Assembly: GCF_016901775.1 (NCBI RefSeq)
Contig: NZ_JACJKW010000014.1
Span: forward strand, 19,328-83,327
Direction: 5' to 3'
DNA from: Intestinimonas butyriciproducens
GTDB taxonomy: Bacteria; Bacillota; Clostridia; Oscillospirales; Butyricicoccaceae
Length of the DNA stretch: 64,000 nt
The translations under genes were made by a program, and so were the position numbers. Position 1 is the stretch's first letter, and each line of letters starts with the position of its first letter. Below the pieces are notes generated by a model. It ran no database searches, was not told where the DNA came from, and worked only from the letters and a program-made list of their open reading frames with translations. Shown piece after piece: positions 1 to 8,154 of the stretch.

Positions 1-82
1 CATACTCCGCGGCCCGGGGAGAAAGGGCCAGAAGAAAGGTGAAACACAGGGCCAGAAGGCCTCTGCGGAAGATTTTTTTCAT
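1..82 (-). CDS. N-terminus of a secreted protein, cut by the window edge
   Basis: The reverse strand reads MKKIFRRGLLALCFTFLLAL and continues to the window edge. It has a basic start followed by a hydrophobic core, which is a classic Sec signal peptide. An AGGAG ribosome binding site lies 8 bases upstream of the ATG (complement of 91-95). Only about 27 codons are visible, so the mature protein and its function cannot be named. It is transcribed away from the NfeD gene. Confidence 0.6.
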   Translation of the reverse strand, partial: MKKIFRRGLLALCFTFLLALSPRAAEY

Positions 83-257
83 ATAAAAAGCTCCTTGCTG
101 CAATATAAGGATATTATAGCATGACACCCATGGATGGAACAAGAGGGCGGAAAACTTTGCAGAAAACCTTGCAGGATTTTACCGGAAGATGAGGGGGAGA
201 TATAGACAGGAAGAAGGAAAAATGGTATGCTGAACATAGAAAACGAGGTGATGATCT

Positions 258-698
258 ATGCCGATTGCCATGCCTGTTGTATGGCTCATTGCAGTGGTTA
301 TTTTTGTCATTGCCGAAGCGGCAACCATGGGGCTGACCTCCATCTGGTTTGCCTGCGGCGCCTTGGTGGCCATGGTGGCTGCTTTGCTGGGGGTAGGCCT
401 GTGGGGACAGCTGATCCTGTTTGTATTGGGGTCGGCGGTGCTGCTGGCCACCACCCGCAAGTGGGTGGGCAAGCTGAAACTGGGAAAAAAGCCCACCAAT
501 GCCGATCGGATCGTGGGACAAAAGGCTGTTGTGATCCAGGAGATCCACAACCAGATGGCCCAGGGACAGATTCGGGTGGGCGGCCAGATCTGGACGGCCC
601 GCAGCACGGACGAGACACCCATTGCACAGGGCGCTGAGGTGGAAGTGGTGCAGATCTCCGGCGTCAAAGCCATTGTGCGCCCCTGGACAGAGAAGTAA
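258..698 (+). CDS. NfeD-family membrane protein, short form
   Basis: This is a 146-residue protein. Residues 5-65 are almost entirely hydrophobic (two or three membrane segments), and residues 80-145 form a polar, beta-rich tail that fits the OB-fold of short NfeD proteins. NfeD proteins work with SPFH-domain proteins in membrane microdomains. The next gene, 40 bases downstream, is an SPFH protein, which strongly supports the call. A GAGGTG ribosome binding site precedes the ATG. The long serine-protease form of NfeD is excluded because there is no protease domain. Its specific role in this organism is unknown. Confidence 0.85.
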   Translation: MPIAMPVVWLIAVVIFVIAEAATMGLTSIWFACGALVAMVAALLGVGLWGQLILFVLGSAVLLATTRKWVGKLKLGKKPTNADRIVGQKAVVIQEIHNQMAQGQIRVGGQIWTARSTDETPIAQGAEVEVVQISGVKAIVRPWTEK

Positions 699-738
699 AA
701 AGGGAAAAGAGAAAATCTGATGTATGGAGGGTGAATGT

Positions 739-1656
739 ATGTTGTTGGCTGTTTTGGCAGGCTCCGCCCTGCCGGTCATTCTGTTTATCGTCCTGGCGAT
801 TTTTGTGCTCATCGTCGTGGCTTCCTGTGTCACCATTGTACCCCAGGCCAGCGCCTTTATTGTGGAGCGGCTGGGCGCATACAGCGGCACATGGGAAACC
901 GGTCTGCATTTCCGTATTCCCCTTTTGGAAAAGGTGGCAAACAAGGTGACGCTGAAAGAGCGGGTGTCTGACTTCCCGCCCCAGCCGGTGATCACCAAGG
1001 ACAATGTGACCATGCAGATCGACACCGTCATCTATTTCCAGGTCACCGACCCCAAACTGTTCACCTATGGCGTGGTGCATCCCATGGCGGCCATCGAAAA
1101 TCTGACAGCCACCACGCTGCGTAACATCATCGGTGAGCTGGAGCTGGACCAGACCCTGACCTCCCGGGATATCATCAACACCAAAATGCGCACCATCCTG
1201 GATGAAGCCACCGATCCCTGGGGCATCAAGATCAACCGGGTGGAGCTGAAAAACATCATCCCGCCCAAGGAGATCCAGGATGCCATGGAGCGGCAGATGA
1301 AAGCCGAACGGGAACGCCGGGAAGCGATTCTGCGGGCCGAAGGTGAAAAGCGCTCCGCCATTCTGGTGGCCGAAGGCGAAAAGGAAGCCACCATTCTGCG
1401 GGCCGATGCCAACCGGCTGGCCAAGATCGCCGAAGCCGAAGGCGAGGCCGAGGCGCTGCTCAAGGTGCAGACCGCTCTGGCCGAAGGCTTCAAATTGCTG
1501 AATGACGCCGCTCCCACCGACAGCGTGGTGAAGATCAAGGCTCTGGAGGCCTTCGCCAAGGCCGCCGATGGCAAAGCCACCAAGATTATCATCCCCTCGG
1601 AGATTCAGGGGATCGCCGGTTTGGCTGCTTCTGCCAAAGAAGTGTTCAAAGATTAA
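739..1656 (+). CDS. SPFH/band 7 (stomatin/QmcA-like) membrane protein
   Basis: This is a 305-residue protein. An N-terminal membrane helix (about 8-30) leads into a band 7 domain containing IVERLGAYSGTWETGLHF and PQPVITKDNVTMQIDTVIY. A long charged coiled coil follows, with repeated AEGEK units at about residues 185-245. Such proteins oligomerise on the membrane and organise lipid domains or control proteases, usually with NfeD, whose gene lies just upstream. The start is placed at the ATG at 739 because GGAGG (726-730) sits 8 bases before it. The in-frame ATG at 724 would overlap that site. A strong terminator follows at 1693. Confidence 0.88.
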   Translation: MLLAVLAGSALPVILFIVLAIFVLIVVASCVTIVPQASAFIVERLGAYSGTWETGLHFRIPLLEKVANKVTLKERVSDFPPQPVITKDNVTMQIDTVIYFQVTDPKLFTYGVVHPMAAIENLTATTLRNIIGELELDQTLTSRDIINTKMRTILDEATDPWGIKINRVELKNIIPPKEIQDAMERQMKAERERREAILRAEGEKRSAILVAEGEKEATILRADANRLAKIAEAEGEAEALLKVQTALAEGFKLLNDAAPTDSVVKIKALEAFAKAADGKATKIIIPSEIQGIAGLAASAKEVFKD

Positions 1657-1692
1657 AAGGCGTGAAAGGGCCCGCTGCAAAATGGGCCAGTG

Positions 1693-1743
1693 AAAAAGAC
1701 AGGCTGTGTGCCTTGAAAGGGGTACGCAGCCTGTCTTTTTGTT
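1693..1743 (+). terminator. Rho-independent terminator after the NfeD/SPFH pair
   Basis: The arms at 1693-1712 and 1721-1740 pair (AAAAAGACAGGCTG with CAGCCTGTCTTTTT) around an 8-base loop and end in a T run. Confidence 0.85.
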
Positions 1744-1962
1744 TTCCGGTTAATTTGCAATAAATTGGATTCCACAGGTTTCTGATCCGGCGATCTTGAC
1801 AGTGCAGCCACGGGAAAATCGAAAAGTGTTCCACTATGACATCAGTAAATTACTGGGAATGATTTGTTGTATTTTTCCAGATCAGCATCGGCAAATTATA
1901 CAAGAGTTTATATGCAAATTTTGGCATGGTTTACAAAAAGAAGCATCCTTACAGCAACAGTA

Positions 1963-1991
1963 TAGACAACGATAAGGGCGTTTGATATAAT
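1963..1991 (+). promoter_or_regulatory. Sigma-A-type promoter for the AGCS transporter
   Basis: TAGACA (1963-1968) and TATAAT (1986-1991) are separated by exactly 17 bases. They lie 40 bases upstream of the ribosome binding site of the symporter gene. Confidence 0.75.
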
Positions 1992-2031
1992 GTGCGAACC
2001 AGCGCGCGAGAGACTTCAAAGGGGGAAAAAT

Positions 2032-3414
2032 ATGGAATTGTTAAACAGCATCGTCGAATCGCTGAAGGATGTTCTTTCCGGCAAAATTCTTGTTGTGTTG
2101 CTTCTTGGAACCGGCATCTGGTTCACCGCCAGACTGGGCTTTGTGCAGTTCAGGGAATTCGGAAGCGCTTTCAAGGCGGTGTTTGGAAACATTAAACTCA
2201 AGGGGGACAAGGCGGATAAAAATGGCATGAGCTCATTCCAGTCCCTTGCAACAGCTATCGCAGCTCAGGTAGGTACCGGCAATCTGGCCGGCGCGGCTAC
2301 CGCTATGGTAATGGGAGGACCTGGTGCCATTTTCTGGATGTGGATCAGCGCCATACTGGGCATGGCCACCATTTTTGCAGAGGCAACACTTGCTCAAAAG
2401 TACAAGACCATTGGAGAAGACGGCGAAATAACCGGCGGCCCTGTTTATTACATCAGAGCAGCTTTCAAAGGGCGTCTCGGCAAAACTCTGGCTGCCTTGT
2501 TTGCCATTCTCATCACCCTCGCTTTGGGATTCATGGGGAATATGGTTCAGGCAAACTCCATTGCAGACTCTTTTAAAGGAGCCTTCGGCATCAATCCCAT
2601 CATAATAGGTGTGATCATAGCTGCGCTGTCTGCCTTTGTTTTCATTGGCGGTGCAGCCCGTGTAGCATCTATTACGGAAAAAATTGTTCCCATCATGGCT
2701 GCTTTCTATATTGTGGGCGCCCTTGTAATCATCGCCATGAATTTCGAGATGATTCCCGAAGCATTCAGACAGATTGTGGTGGGAGCGTGGAATCCCGGCT
2801 CTGCCATCGGCGGTTTTGCCGGTGTTGCAGTCTCTCAGGCTGTAAAATACGGTATCGCCCGCGGTCTTTTCTCCAACGAGGCCGGTATGGGCTCTACACC
2901 CAATGCCCACGCTCTTGCAAAGGTCAAGCATCCCTGTGATCAGGGTATGGTGGCCATGATGGGTGTATTCATCGATACCCTTGTCATACTGAATCTCACC
3001 GCTCTCGTCATTCTTGTCACAGGTCAGCTTCAGTCGGTCAATCAGACTTTGAGCGGAGCGGGCCTTACACAGATGGCCTTCAACATGGGATTCGGCAATT
3101 TCGGTAAGATATTCATAGCAATCTGCATGTTCTTTTTTGCCTTTTCCACAATCATCGGCTGGTATTTCTTTGGCGAAAAGAATGTGAAATACCTTTTTGG
3201 ACCCAAAGGCGTGATACCCTATGCTTCCATCGTTGTCATTCTCATCGTTGTAGGCTCTGTCCTAAAGGTAGAACTGGTATGGAATCTTTCGGATTTCTTC
3301 AATAGCCTTATGGTAATCCCCAATGTTCTCGGCCTTCTGGCGCTGTCAGGCGTTGTCAGCAAGCTCTACAAAGAGTGGGAAGCATCCAAAAAGGCTGGTA
3401 AAAACAAAAAATAA
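2032..3414 (+). CDS. Alanine/glycine:cation symporter (AGCS family)
   Basis: This 460-residue polytopic membrane protein has about ten or eleven hydrophobic segments. It carries the AGCS signatures QVGTGNLAGAATAMVMGGPG followed by AIFWMWISAILGMATIFAEA near residues 80-120, and GIARGLFSNEAGMGSTPNAH near 285-305. The family imports alanine or glycine with sodium. The start is the ATG at 2032 behind AAAGGGGG; the upstream in-frame extension has no ribosome binding site. It is a single-gene unit with its own promoter and terminator. Its codon choice (many CTT, GCA and TCC) differs from the CTG/GCC-rich neighbours, which suggests acquisition from another lineage. Exact substrate is not shown by sequence. 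Confidence 0.92.
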   Translation: MELLNSIVESLKDVLSGKILVVLLLGTGIWFTARLGFVQFREFGSAFKAVFGNIKLKGDKADKNGMSSFQSLATAIAAQVGTGNLAGAATAMVMGGPGAIFWMWISAILGMATIFAEATLAQKYKTIGEDGEITGGPVYYIRAAFKGRLGKTLAALFAILITLALGFMGNMVQANSIADSFKGAFGINPIIIGVIIAALSAFVFIGGAARVASITEKIVPIMAAFYIVGALVIIAMNFEMIPEAFRQIVVGAWNPGSAIGGFAGVAVSQAVKYGIARGLFSNEAGMGSTPNAHALAKVKHPCDQGMVAMMGVFIDTLVILNLTALVILVTGQLQSVNQTLSGAGLTQMAFNMGFGNFGKIFIAICMFFFAFSTIIGWYFFGEKNVKYLFGPKGVIPYASIVVILIVVGSVLKVELVWNLSDFFNSLMVIPNVLGLLALSGVVSKLYKEWEASKKAGKNKK

Positions 3415-3426
3415 GCTGTGATCAAC

Positions 3427-3470
3427 AAAAAATCCGCCGCAGAACACTGATGTTCTGCGGCGGATTTTTT
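3427..3470. terminator. Bidirectional terminator between the symporter and ABC-F genes
   Basis: AATCCGCCGCAGAACA pairs with TGTTCTGCGGCGGATT around a 4-base loop (3431-3466). It has A runs on the left and T runs on the right, so it can stop both converging genes. Confidence 0.9.
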
Positions 3471-3477
3471 TCGTGGG

Positions 3478-5079
3478 TTAGTTTGCGATGCCTTCCATTT
3501 TTTCCAGATATTCGTCATAGCTGCACATCCGGTCCACAAAGCCATCGGGCTTGAGGCAGATGATCCGGTTGGCGATGGTCTGGATAAACTGGTGGTCATG
3601 GGAGCTGAAGAGCACATTGCTCTTGAAATCCATCAGGCCGTTGTTGACGGCGGTGATGCTTTCCAGGTCCAGGTGGTTGGTGGGCTGATCCAGCATGAGC
3701 ACATTGGCGTTTTTCATCATCATCCGGGAGAGCATGCACCGCACCTTCTCGCCGCCGGAAAGCACCTGGGCGCTTTTGAGCACATCGTCTCCGGAAAAGA
3801 GCATTTTCCCCAAAAAGCTGCGGAGATAGGTCTCGGTGATGTCATTTTCTGAAAACTGCTCGATCCACTGGAGAAGGTTCCCCTGGAAATCGTCGAAAAA
3901 GGCGGAATTGTCCCGGGGGAAATAGCTGGTGGTGATGGTGGAGCCCCACTTGAATTCCCCTTCATCCGGTTCCAGCTCGCCATTGAGGATGCGGAACAGG
4001 GTAGTGGCGGCGTTTTCGTTTTCGCCGATGAAGGCGATTTTGTCCCCTTTGTTCACCCGGAAGGACACCCGGTTGAGAAGCATTTCTCCGTCCACCATTT
4101 TGCTCAGGTTGGTGACGGTGAGGATCTCCTTGCCCGGCTCCCGGTCCATGGTGAAGCCCACAAAGGGATAGCGGCGGGAGGAGGCGGGCATTTCGGTGAC
4201 TTCCAGTTTGTCCAGCAGCTTACGCCGGGAAGTGGCCTGCTTGGACTTGGATTTGTTGGCGGAAAACCGCTGGATGAAGCTTTGCAGTTCCCGGATCTTT
4301 TCTTCATTCTTTTTGTTCTGATCCCGGATGAGCTTCTGCATCAGCTGGCTGGACTCATACCAGAAGTCATAGTTGCCCACATAGAGCTTGATTTTGGTAT
4401 AGTCGATGTCAACAATATGGGTGCACACATTGTTGAGGAAGTGCCGGTCGTGGGACACCACGATGACGGTGCCCGGATAATCCTGGAGGAAGTTTTCCAG
4501 CCAGTTGATGGAAAGCACATCCAGGTCATTGGTGGGCTCGTCCAGAAGAATGATGTCGGGCTGGCCGAAGAGGGCCTGGGCCAACAGCACCTTCACCTTT
4601 TCTTTGCCCTGAAGGGTTTCCATCTGCTTTTCCAGGATGTCCACCGGCAGGCCCAGACCCTGGATCAGGCGGGAGGCTTCGCTTTCCGCTTCCCAGCCGT
4701 TCATCTCGGCAAATTCCCCTTCCAGTTCGGAGGCACGGATGCCGTCCTCGTCGGAAAAGTCCGGCTTCATGTAAAGGGCTTCTTTTTCCTTCATGATCTC
4801 ATACAGGCGGCTGTTGCCCATGATGATGGTATCCAGCACGGTATATTGATCGTAGGCGTAGTGGTCCTGCTTGAGCACGCTCATCCGCTCGTTCTTGCCC
4901 AGGGAGACCTCGCCGTGGGAGGGTTCCAGCTCGCCGGACAGGATGCGCAGGAAGGTGGATTTCCCGGCGCCGTTGGCGCCGATGACGCCGTAGCAGTTGC
5001 CGGGGGTAAATTTCAGATCCACATGGGAAAAAAGATTCTGGCCGTCAAAATTCAGGCTCACATCGGTAACTGTGATCAA
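3478..5079 (-). CDS. ABC-F family ATPase (YkpA/YbiT-type), ribosome-associated
   Basis: This is a 533-residue soluble protein with two ABC domains, an inter-domain linker and no membrane segment. Domain 1 has Walker A GANGAGKST and Walker B LLDEPTNDLD. Domain 2 has signature LSGGEK and LMLDQPTNHLD. The linker ends with the conserved SKSKQATSRRKLLDKLE. Domain 1's signature is degenerate (LQGKEK) and domain 2's Walker A is degenerate (GENENAATT, lacking the lysine). In a head-to-tail ABC pair these two belong to the same ATP site. The start is a TTG at 5077-5079 with GAGGA 7 bases upstream; a longer ATG-initiated frame lacks family homology. The likely role is translation-factor activity on the ribosome. 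The drug-resistance type is not indicated. Confidence 0.88.
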   Translation of the reverse strand: MITVTDVSLNFDGQNLFSHVDLKFTPGNCYGVIGANGAGKSTFLRILSGELEPSHGEVSLGKNERMSVLKQDHYAYDQYTVLDTIIMGNSRLYEIMKEKEALYMKPDFSDEDGIRASELEGEFAEMNGWEAESEASRLIQGLGLPVDILEKQMETLQGKEKVKVLLAQALFGQPDIILLDEPTNDLDVLSINWLENFLQDYPGTVIVVSHDRHFLNNVCTHIVDIDYTKIKLYVGNYDFWYESSQLMQKLIRDQNKKNEEKIRELQSFIQRFSANKSKSKQATSRRKLLDKLEVTEMPASSRRYPFVGFTMDREPGKEILTVTNLSKMVDGEMLLNRVSFRVNKGDKIAFIGENENAATTLFRILNGELEPDEGEFKWGSTITTSYFPRDNSAFFDDFQGNLLQWIEQFSENDITETYLRSFLGKMLFSGDDVLKSAQVLSGGEKVRCMLSRMMMKNANVLMLDQPTNHLDLESITAVNNGLMDFKSNVLFSSHDHQFIQTIANRIICLKPDGFVDRMCSYDEYLEKMEGIAN

Positions 5080-5222
5080 TGGTAGTTCCTCATTTCTCCG
5101 CGCCGGGTATTCTGTCTGCTTTGGGGCCCCTTCTCCTGCGCGGCGGGGAGTTTGAGGGAGCGAGACCACAACATGGTATCATATTTTATGTAAAAATCAA
5201 GGACTTTTCGGTAAACAATCGG

Positions 5223-5251
5223 TGGACAGAAGAGAAAGGGGCGTGTACAAT
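5223..5251 (+). promoter_or_regulatory. Promoter of ung
   Basis: TGGACA (5223-5228) and TACAAT (5246-5251) are spaced 17 bases apart. They lie 39 bases before the ung start codon. Confidence 0.7.
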
Positions 5252-5290
5252 AAAATCAAGTGCATTTCATTTTGGGAAAGGAAAAAATAT

Positions 5291-5962
5291 ATGGTTCACA
5301 TTGGAAATGACTGGGACGAGCTGCTGAAAGGGGAATTTGACAAGGAATATTACCAGAATCTGCGCAAATTCCTGGCGTCGGAGTACCGCAGCCGTACCAT
5401 TTATCCCTCTATGTACGATATTTTCAACGCCCTGAAATATACGCCCTACCATGAGGTGCGAGCGGTGATCCTGGGGCAGGACCCCTATCATGGCCCTGGC
5501 CAGGCCCATGGGCTCAGTTTTTCGGTGCAGAAAGGGGTGCCGGTGCCCCCGTCGCTCAATAACATCTATCAGGAACTGGAAGAGGATGTGGGCTTTCACC
5601 GTCCCGGCCATGGCTGCCTGACCCAGTGGGCCCAGGGAGGGGTACTGCTGCTGAACACCGTGCTCACCGTCCGGGCCCATGCGGCCAATTCCCATCGGGG
5701 TATGGGATGGGAGAATTTCACCGATCGGGTCATCGATCTGCTCAATGAGCGGCAGGAGCCTATGGTGTTTCTACTGTGGGGAGCCAATGCCCGGTCCAAA
5801 CAAAAGCGCATCACAAATCCCCATCACCTGGTGCTCACGGCCCCTCATCCCAGTCCGCTTTCGGCTTATCAGGGCTTTTTTGGCTGCCGCCATTTCTCTC
5901 AGTGCAATACCTTTTTGCAGCAGCATGGGCAAGAGCCTATCCAGTGGCAGCTGGAAGAATAA
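5291..5962 (+). CDS. ung: Uracil-DNA glycosylase, family 1
   Basis: The 223-residue enzyme excises uracil from DNA to start base-excision repair. The water-activating loop GQDPYHGPGQAHGLSFSV (catalytic Asp), the LLLNTVLTVR segment and the DNA-intercalating HPSPLSAYQGFFGCRHFS loop (catalytic His) are all intact. The start is the ATG at 5291 (MVHIGNDW); the in-frame extension to 5222 falls inside the promoter. Length is normal for bacterial Ung. It is a single gene with its own promoter and terminator. Confidence 0.96.
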   Translation: MVHIGNDWDELLKGEFDKEYYQNLRKFLASEYRSRTIYPSMYDIFNALKYTPYHEVRAVILGQDPYHGPGQAHGLSFSVQKGVPVPPSLNNIYQELEEDVGFHRPGHGCLTQWAQGGVLLLNTVLTVRAHAANSHRGMGWENFTDRVIDLLNERQEPMVFLLWGANARSKQKRITNPHHLVLTAPHPSPLSAYQGFFGCRHFSQCNTFLQQHGQEPIQWQLEE

Positions 5963-5968
5963 CCGCAT

Positions 5969-6003
5969 AAAAAAGCTCCCGGCCTTGCCGGGAGCTTTTT
6001 TTA
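5969..6003. terminator. Bidirectional terminator between ung and the LiaF-like gene
   Basis: AAAAAAGCTCCCGGC pairs with GCCGGGAGCTTTTTT around a short loop. A and T tracts on the two sides serve both strands. Confidence 0.9.
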
Positions 6004-6007
6004 TGCT

Positions 6008-6691
6008 TCAGGGCTGCACATGAGTGGAGCCGAATACATTGGTGGAATCCAGATAGATTTTAGGGGAGTTTTCCGGCAAACCGGAGGGCATCTGGTTATA
6101 GGTGCGGCCGAACAGGGAAACGCCTTTGGTGTAGACCAGGGTGTTTTCCGGCAAGAGCAGGTGTATGGAGCCGAAAACGGCGGTGGTTTTCAGCTGGATG
6201 TCCTGGGCGATGACGGCGTCACGCAGATCCACCGTCAGAGATCCAAAGACCGCAGTGAGCCGGGCGCCGCCGGTGATGGTGTTCACGATGCGCCGGGTCT
6301 CGTGGGAAAAGACGGCCGACAATTCCGGCGCATGGCTTAGATCCATGGGCGGCGCTTCTCCGGCAGGCACCGGCACCCGGCGGGGCCGGGCCAGAAGACC
6401 AATGCCCAGGATGATGAGAAGAGCAGGAAACATCAGCTGGATCATCCGGTGCCAGCTGAGGAGCCCCCGGGCGGAAAACAGCAGCATCAGGCCGAAAACC
6501 AGACCCAGGGAGTTGCCGGTGTCAAAGCCGTTTTCCACAATGGAAAAAAGACAGGGGACGATGATAAATAAGCTCCACCAACCGTCGAAAAATAAATCAA
6601 AATGCCAAAAATCCATCACATCCCCGGCATAGCCCAGGCCGGCCAGTATGAGAACAACGCCCAGAAGAATGCGGGACCATTGCTGTTTCAT
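6008..6691 (-). CDS. LiaF-like membrane protein
   Basis: This 227-residue protein has about four hydrophobic segments in residues 5-110. A soluble beta-rich tail (about 130-227) contains repeated AVFGS/NVFGS turns (LTAVFGSLTVDL, TTAVFGSIHLLL, STNVFGSTHVQ) typical of the LiaF/cell-wall-active-antibiotic response domain. LiaF proteins tune LiaSR-type envelope stress sensors, but no LiaSR pair is next to it here. It starts 18 bases after the mtaB stop with a GGGAGG site, so the two are probably co-transcribed. Function beyond envelope association is inference. Confidence 0.75.
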   Translation of the reverse strand: MKQQWSRILLGVVLILAGLGYAGDVMDFWHFDLFFDGWWSLFIIVPCLFSIVENGFDTGNSLGLVFGLMLLFSARGLLSWHRMIQLMFPALLIILGIGLLARPRRVPVPAGEAPPMDLSHAPELSAVFSHETRRIVNTITGGARLTAVFGSLTVDLRDAVIAQDIQLKTTAVFGSIHLLLPENTLVYTKGVSLFGRTYNQMPSGLPENSPKIYLDSTNVFGSTHVQP

Positions 6692-6709
6692 GGAAAGACC
6701 TCCCTTTTG

Positions 6710-8011
6710 TTATGGATTTTCCGGCAGAGTGCAGCCGGTGAGCCAGCCGTCCTCCGAAAGGCCGGTGATGCGCACCGAAAGCAGCTGGTTGTGCAGTCCT
6801 TTTTCGCTTACCCGCACTTCACAGTATTCCGGAGAGAAACCGCTGGACAGTCCGTCCTTTTCCTGCTCAAAAAGAACGGGAAGCACCTGGCCCACCTTGG
6901 AACGGAGAAAATCCTGATGAAGCTTGTGAAAACGCCCGATTGCCTGCCGGCTCCGCTCTTCCTTTTCCTTCTGGGGAACCTGGTCCGGCATGGAATAGGC
7001 CGGGGTACCTTTCCGCCGGGAGTAGGGGAACACATGAACCTGGGCCAGACCGCAGGCTTCCACGAAAGCCAGGCTTTCTTCAAAATCCGCCTGGGTCTCT
7101 CCCGGAAAGCCCACGATCAGGTCGGTGGTCACAGCGCAGCCGGGGTAGGCCTTTTTCAGCATTTCCACCGATTGGGCATAGCGTTCCGGGGTGTATTTCC
7201 GGTTCATACGGCGCAGGGTATCCGGGCATCCGCTTTGCAAAGACAGGTGGAAATGGGGACACAGATTGGGATAGGGCCCCACCTCCTCCAGAAATTCCCG
7301 GGTGATGGTCCGGGGCTCCAGGGAGCCGACACGGATGCGGGTGTGGGGAGCGGCCCGGCAGATGGCGGCCAGCAAAGCGGCCGGGGAAGGATGATCGGGC
7401 AGATCGATGCCGTAGGAGCTGACCTCGATACCGGTGACGACGATCTCCTGATAGCCTTCCTTTTCCAGGGAAGCGGCCTGGCGCACAGCTTCCGTGAGGG
7501 GGATGGAGCGGCAGCGGCCCCGGGCATAGGGAATGATGCAGTAGGTGCAGAAATTCTGGCAACCGTCCTGCACCTTGAGCAAAGCCCGGGTGCGGCCCCG
7601 TAAGCCTCCGGCGGGGAGCACTTCAAATTCCCGGGCTTCCTGTACGGCGCTGCCGCCGGAGAAGGAGGCCTGGGATTGAGCCTGTTCGGCCAATTCCACA
7701 ATCTGTCCCTTGCAGCCGGTGCCCACCACAATGTCGGCGCCGCACATCTCCCGGGCCTGTTCCGGCTCCATCTGGCTGTAGCAGCCGCAGACGATCAAAG
7801 TGGCCTGGGGATTGATTTTCTTGCAGCGGCGGGCGGCATTGCGGGATTTTTTGTCGCTGAGGGCGGTGACAGTGCAGGTGTTGACGATATACACATGGGC
7901 AAATTCGTCAAAGGGAACGATGGTGTGTCCCCGCTGTTCAAACAGAGTCTCCAAAGCCTGGGTCTCAAACTGGTTGGTTTTGCAGCCCAGGGTGTAAAAT
8001 GCGATTTTCAT
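6710..8011 (-). CDS. mtaB: tRNA t6A37 methylthiotransferase MtaB
   Basis: This 433-residue radical-SAM enzyme adds a methylthio group to t6A at tRNA position 37. The N-terminal MTTase domain has its three cluster cysteines in LGCKTNQ, VNTCTV and CGCYSQ. The radical-SAM motif is CQNFCTYCIIPYARGRCRS (CX3CX2C). A TRAM-like tail occupies about residues 370-433. FETQALETLFEQRGH and the overall length match the MtaB (YqeV) branch rather than MiaB or RimO; RimO is encoded separately at 17159. A TATAAT promoter lies upstream on the reverse strand. Confidence 0.92.
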   Translation of the reverse strand: MKIAFYTLGCKTNQFETQALETLFEQRGHTIVPFDEFAHVYIVNTCTVTALSDKKSRNAARRCKKINPQATLIVCGCYSQMEPEQAREMCGADIVVGTGCKGQIVELAEQAQSQASFSGGSAVQEAREFEVLPAGGLRGRTRALLKVQDGCQNFCTYCIIPYARGRCRSIPLTEAVRQAASLEKEGYQEIVVTGIEVSSYGIDLPDHPSPAALLAAICRAAPHTRIRVGSLEPRTITREFLEEVGPYPNLCPHFHLSLQSGCPDTLRRMNRKYTPERYAQSVEMLKKAYPGCAVTTDLIVGFPGETQADFEESLAFVEACGLAQVHVFPYSRRKGTPAYSMPDQVPQKEKEERSRQAIGRFHKLHQDFLRSKVGQVLPVLFEQEKDGLSSGFSPEYCEVRVSEKGLHNQLLSVRITGLSEDGWLTGCTLPENP

Positions 8012-8058
8012 AATTCACCTTCCAAAGGGGATCAGGGTTTGATTTGTCATCTGACAGC

Positions 8059-8087
8059 ATTATAACGGAAAAAATCCCTGGGGTAAA
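8059..8087 (-). promoter_or_regulatory. Promoter of mtaB
   Basis: On the reverse strand TTTACC (complement of 8082-8087) and TATAAT (complement of 8059-8064) are spaced 17 bases apart, about 47 bases upstream of mtaB. Confidence 0.6.
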
Positions 8088-8154
8088 GGGCGAGGAAGGC
8101 ATGGAGAAAAAAGGAGGTGCATAGACTTTACCACAGGAGAAAGGGGACAGTGCG

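Larger units (their letters stand above)
1657..2031. other. 375-base intergenic region before the AGCS gene
   Basis: It contains the terminator of the NfeD/SPFH operon (1693-1743) and the promoter of the transporter (1963-1991). The 200 bases between them (1745-1960) are AT-rich and show no convincing ORF, RNA structure or repeat. Reading frames here lack ribosome binding sites. Confidence 0.6.

Noticed and set aside
3478..5079. The ABC-F gene as a decaying pseudogene because of altered motifs
   Set aside because: The frame is intact, the other site is consensus and the two altered motifs belong to one composite site, so this looks like a subfamily feature.
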